Source of the DNA: Eudoraea sp.
Lineage (GTDB): Bacteria; Bacteroidota; Bacteroidia; Flavobacteriales; Flavobacteriaceae
Assembly: GCA_013041785.1 (NCBI GenBank)
Contig: JABDRK010000398.1
Span: 1-9,261 of the forward strand
DNA: 9,261 nt
Direction: 5' to 3'
Part shown: piece by piece, positions 1 through 6,308 of the stretch
How positions within the stretch are numbered: position 1 is the first letter of the stretch
How the letters are laid out: every line of letters begins with the position of its first letter
Made by a program: the position numbers and the translations under genes
The notes under the pieces: model-generated
What the model was told of the DNA's origin: nothing
The model's database searches: none
What the model saw: only the letters and a program-made list of their open reading frames with translations

Positions 1-209
1 TGTTACCACACGCATTCGTAGAAATGGATTTCGAAAAAGTAGAATTCAGAATCGATGAACGCAATACAGCTTCCCGCAAGGCTGTTGAAAAATTAGGCGC
101 CAGGCTGGAGGGCATACTTCGTAAAAATGTATACCTCGCTGATGGCTTCAAACGCAACACCTGCTGCTACGGATTACTCAGGGAAGAGTGGAACCCAATC
201 ACAACCTAG
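1..209 (+). CDS. GNAT-family N-acetyltransferase, C-terminal part (5' end outside the window)
   Basis: This is the last 68 codons of an open frame that enters the window from the left (first full codon at base 3). The visible protein carries the C-terminal half of a RimJ/RimL-type GNAT fold. There is a beta strand (KVEFRID), then ERNTASRKAVEKLGARLEG, which matches the family pattern N-x-x-S-x-x-[AV]-x-E-K-[LI]-G-x-x-x-E-G. A charged strand with LRKNVY and the terminal YGLLREEW element follow. Such enzymes transfer the acetyl group of acetyl-CoA to an amine; the NxxS...EKLG segment forms the helix and turn next to the CoA site. The N-terminal substrate-binding half is missing, so the substrate cannot be named. 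An ATG at 24 lies inside the conserved fold and is not the true start. No linked gene follows closely. Confidence 0.85.
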   Translation, partial: LPHAFVEMDFEKVEFRIDERNTASRKAVEKLGARLEGILRKNVYLADGFKRNTCCYGLLREEWNPITT

Positions 210-335
210 GGGTTATGCCTGCCCGATCTTGATAACAGCCCTATACCCGTTTACCACAAGGCCCTGATGATTCACAACAAACATTTGTAATATCCTGAAG
301 TAATAGGCACCTTCGGGACTTCAAACCCAACCAAG

Positions 336-1043
336 ATGAACTTCAAACCCCAGCTTTCCCTAATGCTGATCTGCTTGTTTGCACAAGCTGCAATAGCCAA
401 ATCAAATTGTGAGGATGCCTACACTTCTGCCAGTTACGGACTGTCTCACAGTAAAAAAGCCTTTAAGGCGAATAATTTTGACCACCAGCAATATTACGCA
501 GGCAGGGCATTGGACGCTTTGGAAAAAACCAGGGATCAGGTTAATAATTGCGGATGTGACGGGGCTTTGGTCTCCATCGCCAGCGGTATCGAAAACCTTG
601 AGAAAGCCCTGGACCCAAAAGACTGGGATATGGGCCGCTATTTTACCAAACGGGCTATCGCTGATGCTTATTCCGTTCTGGAAAATCTGGATTTATGCAG
701 TACGCCCGACGAAACTTCTTCGTCCGAGCCCAAGGACGGCATATCTGAAACAGATAACACGGCTTCAACGGCAGAGGAAAAAGCAGCCTATGTCCAAGCG
801 CTTGATGAATTGGAAGCAGCTGCCCTGACTGAGTTAAAGCAACTGGATCAGACCGTTAAAAAATTAAGTGAACTCCTGGATTGTGAAGTACCGCAATTTT
901 CAATGGATCAGATTAAGGCTAAATACGATGGGCAAGCGCAATCAGAATCCATGAATGAATTGCAGGAGCAGTTGATTGAAGATGCCCGTAGTTTATATCG
1001 CCAGGCACTGGATGCCATAGAAGCGTGTTGGGAAAATAAGTAG
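336..1043 (+). CDS. Secreted protein of unknown function with cysteine-bounded helical repeats
   Basis: I do not recognise this 235-aa protein. Residues 1-21 form a signal peptide with a hydrophobic core and an AIA-K cleavage site, so it is exported to the periplasm or beyond; the signal's own Cys13 has no lipobox context. The mature part has six cysteines (25, 72, 74, 121, 183, 231). Residues 25-72 and 74-121 align without gaps at an offset of 49. Shared positions include Cys at both ends, Ala28/77, Ser31/80, Gly35/84, Lys-Ala41-42/90-91, Asp49/98, Tyr53/102 and Arg-Ala57-58/106-107, which suggests two helical hairpins, each closed by a disulfide. A Ser/Thr/Glu-rich linker (about 124-148) leads to a long acidic helical segment and a third Cys pair 48 residues apart (183, 231). 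The gene stands alone, and the next gene is convergent 21 bp away. The ATG at 336 is chosen because the signal peptide begins there. Function unknown; the fold is inferred. Confidence 0.85.
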   Translation: MNFKPQLSLMLICLFAQAAIAKSNCEDAYTSASYGLSHSKKAFKANNFDHQQYYAGRALDALEKTRDQVNNCGCDGALVSIASGIENLEKALDPKDWDMGRYFTKRAIADAYSVLENLDLCSTPDETSSSEPKDGISETDNTASTAEEKAAYVQALDELEAAALTELKQLDQTVKKLSELLDCEVPQFSMDQIKAKYDGQAQSESMNELQEQLIEDARSLYRQALDAIEACWENK

Positions 1044-1064
1044 TGCGCCACCGGCTGCAACAAT

Positions 1065-1997
1065 TTATTCCTCGGGTTTTTCCTCAGAGTCGAAATAGGT
1101 TATCCGGCGTGTTTTATACGTATTATCCGGGGTCACAATTTGCTTGATCCAATTCCCGGGAATTTTGCCATCAAACTGATAGACATAGTTCTTGACGGAC
1201 TTAGCCCTACCCAGGATAGTGGTTTCCTTGCTGAGATTACCTTTATCATCATATTCATATTCCGTCTTCTGTACAATCCCGAATTCGCCTTTATTCTGGT
1301 CAAAAGTATATTCCTTGAGGGATTTTAACTGCCCGTTGTTGTCTTTTATTTCTTCAAAGGCCTTGTGGGGTTCTCCATTGAGAAATTCCTTCTTTAGTAT
1401 GATATATTGCTCCGCTTCTGTTCCCTTGTTTTTAAAGGAAGTACGGACTGATTTTTGGATTACTCCGTTTAGCAGGTGGCTAATCGTTTCCTCATCCTTG
1501 TATGCGGAATGCGCAATTTCGGTTTCATCAACACCCTCTTCATTGGATCTGACTACTCGTGCCAGTTTTCCTGATTCATCATAATAATATTCGTACTGAT
1601 CCAGGAACTCTTTTTCATACGAAAAGATTCTTTCGGTTATTTTTTTTTCAGGCAGGGAATCCATCGCAAAGATATGCGCTATGGAAGTAGCTCTATCCAA
1701 CTGACCCTCTATATAGTTCTCATTGCGAATTTCCAACAATACGGAGTCCCTGAATTTATAATAGGTTAAACTATAGTCATTCTCAGTGAACCTTGTGGTC
1801 GACTTGGTAAGGAACCCGGATTCATTAAACTCAAATTCCTCCTGCCCATACTTGGTGATTACCCGGCAGTTTTTGACCGGACCATTCAGGTCGAAATCAT
1901 CACGCTTGAATATCTCCGGTTCCTGAGCTATTGCGAACCCCGAGATGGTCAAACTGAATAATACTGACAACCCTGATTTTAAGACCTTGTTGAACAT
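1065..1997 (-). CDS. Exported RHS/YD-repeat-like beta protein, function unknown
   Basis: This is a 310-aa protein with a signal peptide at residues 1-24 (hydrophobic LSVLFSLTISGFAIA, cleavage before QEP). The mature protein starts with DFDLNGPVKNCRV, a phrase common at the start of Bacteroidetes proteins made of repeated beta hairpins. Repeats of the aromatic-x-aromatic-[DN]-x-x-G-x-L type then follow: FEFNESGFL (55-63), YYYDESGKL (137-145), a degenerate IKDNNGQL (217-224), YEYDDKGNL (247-255) and a last YQFDGKIPGNWIKQI (273-287). These resemble the YD/RHS strand repeats of surface and cell-wall-associated proteins. There is no toxin domain, no polymorphic tip and no catalytic motif, so it is not a full-length Rhs toxin. 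It lies downstream of dnaK on the same strand but behind a strong terminator, so it is probably a separate unit. The repeat class is fairly sure; the role is not known. Confidence 0.8.
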   Translation of the reverse strand: MFNKVLKSGLSVLFSLTISGFAIAQEPEIFKRDDFDLNGPVKNCRVITKYGQEEFEFNESGFLTKSTTRFTENDYSLTYYKFRDSVLLEIRNENYIEGQLDRATSIAHIFAMDSLPEKKITERIFSYEKEFLDQYEYYYDESGKLARVVRSNEEGVDETEIAHSAYKDEETISHLLNGVIQKSVRTSFKNKGTEAEQYIILKKEFLNGEPHKAFEEIKDNNGQLKSLKEYTFDQNKGEFGIVQKTEYEYDDKGNLSKETTILGRAKSVKNYVYQFDGKIPGNWIKQIVTPDNTYKTRRITYFDSEEKPEE

Positions 1998-2025
1998 ACT
2001 TTAAAATTAGTCTTTATTAACATCC

Positions 2026-2045
2026 TGGAATCAAAATGTATTCCA
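2026..2045. repeat. Short inverted repeat between the dnaK terminator and the 310-aa gene
   Basis: TGGAAT and ATTCCA form six-base arms around eight bases. The repeat sits 29 bases upstream of the start of the 310-aa gene and touches the T-run of the dnaK terminator. It could be an operator for that gene, but its short length makes chance likely. A weak Bacteroidetes-like promoter reading (TTG, 22 bases, TAATTTTA) overlaps this area, but it would leave almost no leader. Confidence 0.25.
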
Positions 2046-2073
2046 AAAAAAAAGAGGGGCCATATGACCCCTC
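2045..2073 (-). terminator. Intrinsic terminator of dnaK
   Basis: On the minus strand, GAGGGG and CCCCTC form a six-pair GC-rich stem (2073-2068 with 2059-2054) around an eight-base loop. A run of nine T follows at once (2053-2045). It lies 42 bases after the dnaK stop codon and separates dnaK from the 310-aa gene downstream. On the plus strand no T-run follows, so it should work in one direction only. Confidence 0.9.
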
Positions 2074-2103
2074 GTGGTAAAGATAAGAACTTTTTATTTG
2101 GAT

Positions 2104-2119
2104 ATAGCCATTTGGCTAT
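2104..2119 (-). other. Small hairpin spanning the dnaK stop codon
   Basis: ATAGCCA and TGGCTAT form a perfect seven-base inverted repeat with a two-base centre. The dnaK stop codon (TAG, 2118-2116) lies inside one arm. It is upstream of the true terminator and has no T-run, so it is not a terminator itself. It might shield the 3' end of the coding region, or be chance. Confidence 0.4.
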
Positions 2120-4026
2120 TTTACCTCTTCAAAATCCACGTCCTCAACATTGTCGCCTTCCTTGCTGTCCCCTCCACCGGCAGTATCCTGTCCGTTTGGA
2201 GAAGCGTCTGCTTGTTGGGCTTCTGCCTGGGCTTTGTACATTTCTTCAGAAGCTACTTTCCATGCCTCGTTGATTTTATCAAGGGCCGGACTGATCTGAT
2301 CAATATCCTTGGATTCATAGGCTTTCTTCAATTCCTCCAAAGCTTCTTCAATTGGTTTCTTCTTGTCTTCAGACAACTTATCACCAAACTCCTTAAGCTG
2401 TTTCTCGGTCTGGAAGATCATACCATCCGCTTCATTGAGCTTATCTGCCTTTTCCTTGGCTTGCTTATCAGCCTCAGCATTGGCTTCTGCTTCTGCTTTC
2501 ATCTTTGAGATTTCTTCCTCGGTCAGGCCGGAAGAAGCTTCAATCCGGATATCCTGGGATTTATTAGTGGCCTTATCCGTTGCCGATACCTTGATAATTC
2601 CATTGGCATCTATATCAAAGGTCACTTCAATCTGCGGTGTCCCCCTTGGTGCAGGTGGAATCCCGTCTAAATGGAATCTTCCTATAGTCTTGTTGCCCCC
2701 AGCCATAGGCCGTTCTCCCTGCAGCACGTGGATTTCCACAGATGGCTGATTATCAGCAGCTGTAGAGAAAATCTGGGATTTCTTGGTAGGAATAGTGGTG
2801 TTGGCCTCAATCAAACGGGTCATTACACCCCCCATGGTTTCAATTCCCAGGGAAAGCGGCGTAACATCCAATAACAGCACATCCTTGACATCTCCGGTCA
2901 GCACCCCACCCTGAATGCCTGCTCCTACGGCTACCACCTCATCGGGATTCACCCCTTTGGAAGGCTTTTTGCCAAAGAATTTTTCTACGGCTTCCTGAAC
3001 CGCGGGAATTCGTGTAGATCCACCCACCAGGATAATTTCGTCAATATCACTTTTGGAAAGACCGGCCGACTTAAGGGCGGTTTCACAAGGTTGAATAGTT
3101 CGTTTTACCAAATCACTGATCAATTGCTCAAACTTGGAACGGCTCAATGAACGTACAAGGTGTTTGGGGCCCGATGCAGTTGCTGTAACATAAGGCAGGT
3201 TGATCTCCGTTTGGGAAGAGGAAGACAATTCGATCTTGGCCTTTTCGGCAGCTTCTCTCAATCGTTGCAGGGCCATAGGATCTTCCCTCAGGTCCAATCC
3301 TTCGTCTTTCTTAAATTCCTCAGCAAGCCAATCGATCACCTTCTGGTCCACGTCGTCTCCACCCAGGTGGGTGTCCCCATCTGTAGACAATACTTCAAAT
3401 ACGCCGTCTCCCAATTCCAGAATGGAAACATCATGCGTTCCACCTCCGAAATCAAATACCACGATTTTCTGATCGGTATCTTTTTTATCAAGGCCATAGG
3501 CAAGAGATGCAGCCGTAGGTTCATTGATAATGCGCTCTACCTTGAGACCTGCAATTTCTCCAGCCTCCTTGGTAGCCTGACGTTGTGCATCGTTAAAATA
3601 AGCCGGGACGGTAATTACCGCCTGAGTCACAGTCTGACCCAGATAGTCCTCGGCTGTTTTCTTCATTTTTTGCAAGATCATTGCGGATAATTCCTGGGGC
3701 GTATACAAACGTCCGTCAATATCTACCCTGGGCGTGTCATTGTCACCTTTTACCACCTTATAAGGTACCCTATCTGCTTCTCTCTTGGATTCTGAGAACT
3801 TGTTTCCCATGAACCTTTTAATGGAATATATCGTTTTGTGAGGGTTGGTAACCGCTTGCCTTTTCGCCGGGTCTCCAACTTTAATTTCACCACCTTCCAC
3901 AAAGGCAATAACAGAAGGCGTGGTGCGCTTCCCCTCTGCGTTGGGAATCACTACCGGCTCGTTTCCTTCCATTACAGAAACACAGGAGTTTGTTGTTCCT
4001 AAATCTATACCAATTATTTTACTCAT
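2116..4026 (-). CDS. dnaK: Molecular chaperone DnaK (Hsp70)
   Basis: DnaK is an ATP-driven cytoplasmic chaperone that binds exposed hydrophobic peptide stretches, working with DnaJ and the exchange factor GrpE. The 636-aa product has the usual length. The nucleotide-binding domain (about 1-385) shows the phosphate-1 motif [10 protein letters not shown] at residues 6-14, the Gram-negative-type insertion in subdomain IIB, the phosphate-2 motif [12 protein letters not shown] near residue 200, and the adenosine motif [12 protein letters not shown]. The hydrophobic interdomain linker ([15 protein letters not shown]) leads to the beta-sandwich peptide-binding domain ([23 protein letters not shown]). 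An alpha-helical lid rich in Lys, Glu and Ala follows, then a Gln/Gly/Asp-rich tail ending [10 protein letters not shown]. grpE and dnaJ are not adjacent, so dnaK appears to be transcribed alone, between a structured leader (4027-4140) and an intrinsic terminator (2045-2073). There is no CIRCE element (TTAGCACTC inverted repeat) upstream. Confidence 0.99.
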   Translation of the reverse strand: MSKIIGIDLGTTNSCVSVMEGNEPVVIPNAEGKRTTPSVIAFVEGGEIKVGDPAKRQAVTNPHKTIYSIKRFMGNKFSESKREADRVPYKVVKGDNDTPRVDIDGRLYTPQELSAMILQKMKKTAEDYLGQTVTQAVITVPAYFNDAQRQATKEAGEIAGLKVERIINEPTAASLAYGLDKKDTDQKIVVFDFGGGTHDVSILELGDGVFEVLSTDGDTHLGGDDVDQKVIDWLAEEFKKDEGLDLREDPMALQRLREAAEKAKIELSSSSQTEINLPYVTATASGPKHLVRSLSRSKFEQLISDLVKRTIQPCETALKSAGLSKSDIDEIILVGGSTRIPAVQEAVEKFFGKKPSKGVNPDEVVAVGAGIQGGVLTGDVKDVLLLDVTPLSLGIETMGGVMTRLIEANTTIPTKKSQIFSTAADNQPSVEIHVLQGERPMAGGNKTIGRFHLDGIPPAPRGTPQIEVTFDIDANGIIKVSATDKATNKSQDIRIEASSGLTEEEISKMKAEAEANAEADKQAKEKADKLNEADGMIFQTEKQLKEFGDKLSEDKKKPIEEALEELKKAYESKDIDQISPALDKINEAWKVASEEMYKAQAEAQQADASPNGQDTAGGGDSKEGDNVEDVDFEEVK

Positions 4027-4046
4027 TTCGTGTCTTTTAAATTAGT

Positions 4047-4085
4047 GTTTCCAATTGTACTCCTTGTACAAGCTGTCATGGAAAC
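4047..4085 (-). promoter_or_regulatory. Two-tier hairpin in the dnaK 5' leader
   Basis: Read on the minus strand, an outer stem GTTTCCA (4085-4079) pairs with TGGAAAC (4053-4047). Inside it, TTGTAC (4071-4066) pairs perfectly with GTACAA (4060-4055) around the five-base loop AAGGA. The two stems are joined by an internal loop of seven bases on one side and one on the other. The structure ends 20 bases before the dnaK ATG. The loop carries a Shine-Dalgarno-like AAGGA. Structured leaders of heat-shock genes can act as temperature sensors or stability elements; that role here is inference. Confidence 0.5.
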
Positions 4086-4113
4086 GACAAACAACATGCC
4101 AAGTCCGGAAACC

Positions 4114-4132
4114 TGACATCATGTCACTAGTG
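4114..4132. promoter_or_regulatory. Overlapping palindromes upstream of dnaK
   Basis: TGACAT-C-ATGTCA (4114-4126) is a perfect six-base inverted repeat with one central base. It overlaps the eight-base palindrome CACTAGTG (4125-4132). Both lie about 90-105 bases before the dnaK start, just after the candidate -7 element, where a repressor or activator site would be expected. Operator function is inferred from position and symmetry only. Confidence 0.35.
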
Positions 4133-4138
4133 CTTGGA

Positions 4139-4171
4139 AAAATCTATACAGTGTAATTGAAATACGTGCAA
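4139..4171 (-). promoter_or_regulatory. dnaK: Candidate dnaK promoter
   Basis: On the minus strand, TTG (4171-4169) is followed after 22 bases by TAGATTTT (4146-4139). This matches seven of the eight positions of the Bacteroidetes -7 consensus TAnnTTTG, with a -33 TTG at slightly more than the usual 19-21 spacing. It would give a leader of about 105 bases that contains the palindromes and the hairpin described here. It is only a candidate. Confidence 0.35.
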
Positions 4172-4180
4172 GTTAGTCCG

Positions 4181-4200
4181 AAAAAAAGGGCTTTCCTGCC
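4181..4200 (-). terminator. Weak candidate terminator after the NTF2-like gene
   Basis: Just after the stop codon of the 151-aa gene, the minus strand has a very short GGC/GCC stem with loop AGGAAA, then C and seven T (4187-4181). The T-run is good but the stem is only three pairs, so termination may be leaky and some dnaK message could start upstream. Confidence 0.3.
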
Positions 4201-4202
4201 TG

Positions 4203-4658
4203 CTATTGGCAATCTTCCCTGCGTCGTGTATCAATGAGATAAATAATTTTCCAGGAGGAGCCGTCGTTGATCAGCTGGAAAGAATTCACCCCACAATGGC
4301 TGAACTGATCGTTAAGCCAAAATTCGTAGGGGGTCCAGGCATTGGCCATAGGGCCGTCTATGCTTATTTGATACGAATGGATACGTTCTTCAAATTTTAC
4401 GGTATCCGGTATAGACACAATGGCCTCCACAAGGCGATCAAAGGAGTCATTACGGATTTCGGTTAATCCCTCCTTATTCCGACCAAGGGTCTGCAGTATT
4501 GGGTTAGGGCCAATTACCGACTTCATTATCAGGGAATCCTGTTTGTGAAACCCCTCGAAAAAACGCATTATGGTTTGTTTTACTTCCTGTTCCTGGTCCT
4601 GCTGGCCACTCAGTAACAAAGTACTTAAGCAGCATAAGGCTAACATTATTTTTGACAT
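4203..4658 (-). CDS. Exported NTF2-like / SnoaL-like small protein
   Basis: This is a 151-aa protein. Residues 1-18 form a signal peptide (MLALCCLSTLLLSG); the cysteines at 9-10 are inside the hydrophobic core and do not make a lipobox. The mature part reads as an NTF2-like alpha+beta cone. An N-terminal helix (EQEVKQTIMRFFEGFHKQD) resembles the opening of lumazine-binding-like/SnoaL-like families. A central region then leads to the strand pair ISIDGPMANAWTPYEFWLND, and the closing strands CGVNSFQLINDGSSWKIIYLIDTRR carry the W-K-I-x-x-[IL]-x-D-T-R ending typical of Bacteroidetes members. These proteins bind small ligands or catalyse varied reactions, and no catalytic set can be assigned here. 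The gene is divergent from panB across 107 bp and precedes dnaK on the same strand with a 176-bp gap. Family placement is fairly sure; function is unknown. Confidence 0.85.
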   Translation of the reverse strand: MSKIMLALCCLSTLLLSGQQDQEQEVKQTIMRFFEGFHKQDSLIMKSVIGPNPILQTLGRNKEGLTEIRNDSFDRLVEAIVSIPDTVKFEERIHSYQISIDGPMANAWTPYEFWLNDQFSHCGVNSFQLINDGSSWKIIYLIDTRRREDCQ

Positions 4659-4697
4659 GGTAAAATTGCTGAATTGGAAAAATAAGGAATTATTTAA

Positions 4698-4726
4698 TTG
4701 TGCTCTCGGTCCACTTAATAAATTTG
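4698..4726 (+). promoter_or_regulatory. panB: Bacteroidetes-type promoter of panB
   Basis: TTG at 4698-4700 and a perfect TAAATTTG (consensus TAnnTTTG) at 4719-4726 are separated by 18 bases, close to the usual 19-21. Transcription would start near 4732, giving a leader of about 33 bases to the ATG at 4766. The site also rules out translation from the earlier in-frame ATG at 4700, which lies inside the promoter. Confidence 0.6.
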
Positions 4727-4765
4727 GGCAATTCTCCTTACATTTACTGTCCTAATGTCCTGAGC

Positions 4766-5584
4766 ATGTCAACAGCAAAGAAAGAGTACAAACGGGTGAC
4801 GGTGAAGTCGCTTGTGGATATGAAACAAAACGGGGAAAAAATCTCCATGCTTACGGCTTATGATTACTCCATGGCTAAGATCGTGGATGCCGCCAAAGTG
4901 GATGTTATTCTGGTAGGGGATTCAGCCAGTAATGTCATGGCCGGGCATGAAACCACACTACCTATCACCCTGGACCAGATGATCTACCATGCCACTTCCG
5001 TAATCCGGGCCGTACAGCGCGCACTGGTAGTGGTTGATATTCCCTTTGGAAGCTACCAAAGTGATCCTAAAGAAGCCCTGAGGTCTGCCATACGCATCAT
5101 GAAAGAAAGTGGTGCCCACGCAGTTAAAGTTGAAGGCGGCATTGAAATCAAGGATTCTGTGAAACGTATTCTGAATGCCGGTGTTCCGGTTATGGGGCAT
5201 CTTGGGTTGACCCCTCAGGCCATATACAAATTCGGAACCTATACCGTCCGGGCCAGAGAAAAAGAGGAAGCCGAAAAACTCATTGAGGACGCCTTATTAC
5301 TTGAAAAATTGGGATGTTTTGCAATCGTCCTGGAGAAAATTCCGGCCGAGCTCACCAAGCTGGTTTCTGAAAAACTGACCATCCCTACAATTGGTATCGG
5401 CGGAGGCCGGTATGCAGACGGGCAAGTACTGGTAATCCATGATCTGTTGGGGATGACTCATGAGTTTAACCCCAGGTTTTTAAGGCGCTATATGAACCTT
5501 TATGAAGATATGGGGAATGCCATTTCCCAATATGTCAAGGACGTAAAAAGCCTGGATTTCCCAAGCAAGGAAGAACAGTACTAG
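4766..5584 (+). CDS. panB: 3-methyl-2-oxobutanoate hydroxymethyltransferase (PanB)
   Basis: PanB transfers a one-carbon unit from 5,10-methylenetetrahydrofolate to 2-ketoisovalerate to give ketopantoate, the first committed step to pantothenate and CoA. The 272-aa cytoplasmic enzyme has the family length and a TIM-barrel sequence. The metal-ligand positions are Asp52 in VGDSASN, Asp91 in [10 protein letters not shown] and Glu123 in KVEGG. The catalytic Glu190 lies in VLEKIP, and HLGLTPQ (145-151) and IGIGGG are also present. The start at [12 protein letters not shown] is chosen over the ATG at 4700 because the conserved N-terminus begins there and the promoter at 4698-4726 overlaps the longer version. 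It is followed in the same reading frame, after the TAG and one codon, by a pseudouridine synthase gene, so the two are probably cotranscribed. No panC or panD is visible in the window. Confidence 0.97.
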   Translation: MSTAKKEYKRVTVKSLVDMKQNGEKISMLTAYDYSMAKIVDAAKVDVILVGDSASNVMAGHETTLPITLDQMIYHATSVIRAVQRALVVVDIPFGSYQSDPKEALRSAIRIMKESGAHAVKVEGGIEIKDSVKRILNAGVPVMGHLGLTPQAIYKFGTYTVRAREKEEAEKLIEDALLLEKLGCFAIVLEKIPAELTKLVSEKLTIPTIGIGGGRYADGQVLVIHDLLGMTHEFNPRFLRRYMNLYEDMGNAISQYVKDVKSLDFPSKEEQY

Positions 5585-5587
5585 GTT

Positions 5588-6286
5588 TTGACTGCAAAAA
5601 CCCTTAGCAATGCGCAGAACCTGCAGGTTCTGTATGAGGACAACCACCTTATCGCCGTTAATAAAAGGCCGGGAGACATCGTACAGGGGGATAAGACCGG
5701 GGACACTCCGCTCAGTGAAATCGTAAAAGAATATATCAAAAAGAAATACCAGAAGCCAGGTCGTGTCTTTTTGGGGGTAGTCCATCGCCTAGATCGTCCC
5801 ACTTCAGGTGTAGTTGTCTTCGCAAGAACCTCAAAAGCACTCACTCGTTTAAATAAAATATTTGCTGAAAAAACGGCAGAAAAAACCTACTGGGCTTTGG
5901 TCAAAGAGCAACCTCCCAAAACAACGGAAACCCTGGTACATTGGCTGAAAAGAAATCCCAAACAAAATAAATCGTACGCGCATACTAAAGAAGTGCCGGG
6001 AAGCAAGCAGGCCAGGTTGGTTTATCGGATTCAAAAAAGGCTGGATCGTTATATCCTCCTGGAAATCGACTTACATACCGGCAGACACCATCAGATCCGC
6101 GCACAACTGGCAGCACTGGGTTGCCCCATAAAAGGGGACCTCAAATATGGTTATGATCGCAGTAATCCTGACGGAAGTATCCACCTCCATGCACGTTCGT
6201 TACAGTTTATGCACCCGGTAAAGAAAGAACCGATTCATTTAGTAGCTCCCCCTCCGACGGGGCTGCTATGGGATTTATGTCTTTAA
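5588..6286 (+). CDS. RluA-family RNA pseudouridine synthase, single-domain
   Basis: This family converts uridine in rRNA or tRNA to pseudouridine. The 232-aa protein holds only the catalytic domain. Motif I is YEDNHLIAVNKRPGDIVQ (16-33), motif II is VVHRLDRPTSGVVVFART with catalytic Asp69, and motif III is LHTGRHHQIRAQLAALGCPIKGDLKYG. There is no N-terminal S4 RNA-binding domain, as in RluA and TruC but unlike RluC and RluD. The target uridine cannot be read from the sequence. The start is a TTG three bases after the panB stop; the frame has no ATG or GTG before the conserved motif I, and the preceding in-frame codons are GTT and the panB TAG. A purine-rich AAGGAAG (5567-5573) lies 14 bases upstream. 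Translation is probably coupled to panB. The next gene is convergent, 21 bp away. Confidence 0.93.
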   Translation: MTAKTLSNAQNLQVLYEDNHLIAVNKRPGDIVQGDKTGDTPLSEIVKEYIKKKYQKPGRVFLGVVHRLDRPTSGVVVFARTSKALTRLNKIFAEKTAEKTYWALVKEQPPKTTETLVHWLKRNPKQNKSYAHTKEVPGSKQARLVYRIQKRLDRYILLEIDLHTGRHHQIRAQLAALGCPIKGDLKYGYDRSNPDGSIHLHARSLQFMHPVKKEPIHLVAPPPTGLLWDLCL

Positions 6287-6308
6287 AAATGTGAGCTGAT
6301 CTACAGCT
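6285..6308 (-). terminator. Weak candidate terminator of the 514-aa gene
   Basis: In the gap between the two convergent genes, AGCTG and CAGCT (6294-6298, 6304-6308) form a five-base stem around five bases. On the minus strand, five T follow four bases later (6289-6285). The stem is short and the T-run is offset, so this is a weak call. Confidence 0.3.

Noticed and set aside
210..335. A promoter for the 235-aa gene (AACATTTG at 280-287)
   Set aside because: It resembles the -7 consensus with one mismatch, but no TTG is found at the proper distance upstream.
409..828. A 139-codon frame overlapping the 235-aa secreted protein in another frame
   Set aside because: It has no signal peptide or motif, while the 235-aa frame has a signal peptide and an internal repeat, which marks it as the real one.
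1065..1997. Reading the 310-aa protein as an Rhs polymorphic toxin
   Set aside because: It is far too short, lacks the DPxG-type core end and a variable toxin domain, and no immunity gene follows.
3160..3690. A 176-codon open frame on the plus strand inside dnaK, and other long antisense frames across dnaK, leuA and the 514-aa gene
   Set aside because: These are shadows of strongly conserved coding sequence on the other strand; the translations show no domain.
4700..4765. An earlier in-frame ATG that would add 22 residues to PanB
   Set aside because: It lies inside the TTG/TAAATTTG promoter, and the added residues do not belong to the PanB family; the conserved N-terminus starts at 4766.
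6242..6271. A GC-rich hairpin (CCCC/GGGG) near the 3' end of the pseudouridine synthase gene as its terminator
   Set aside because: It lies within the coding region and is not followed by a T-run.
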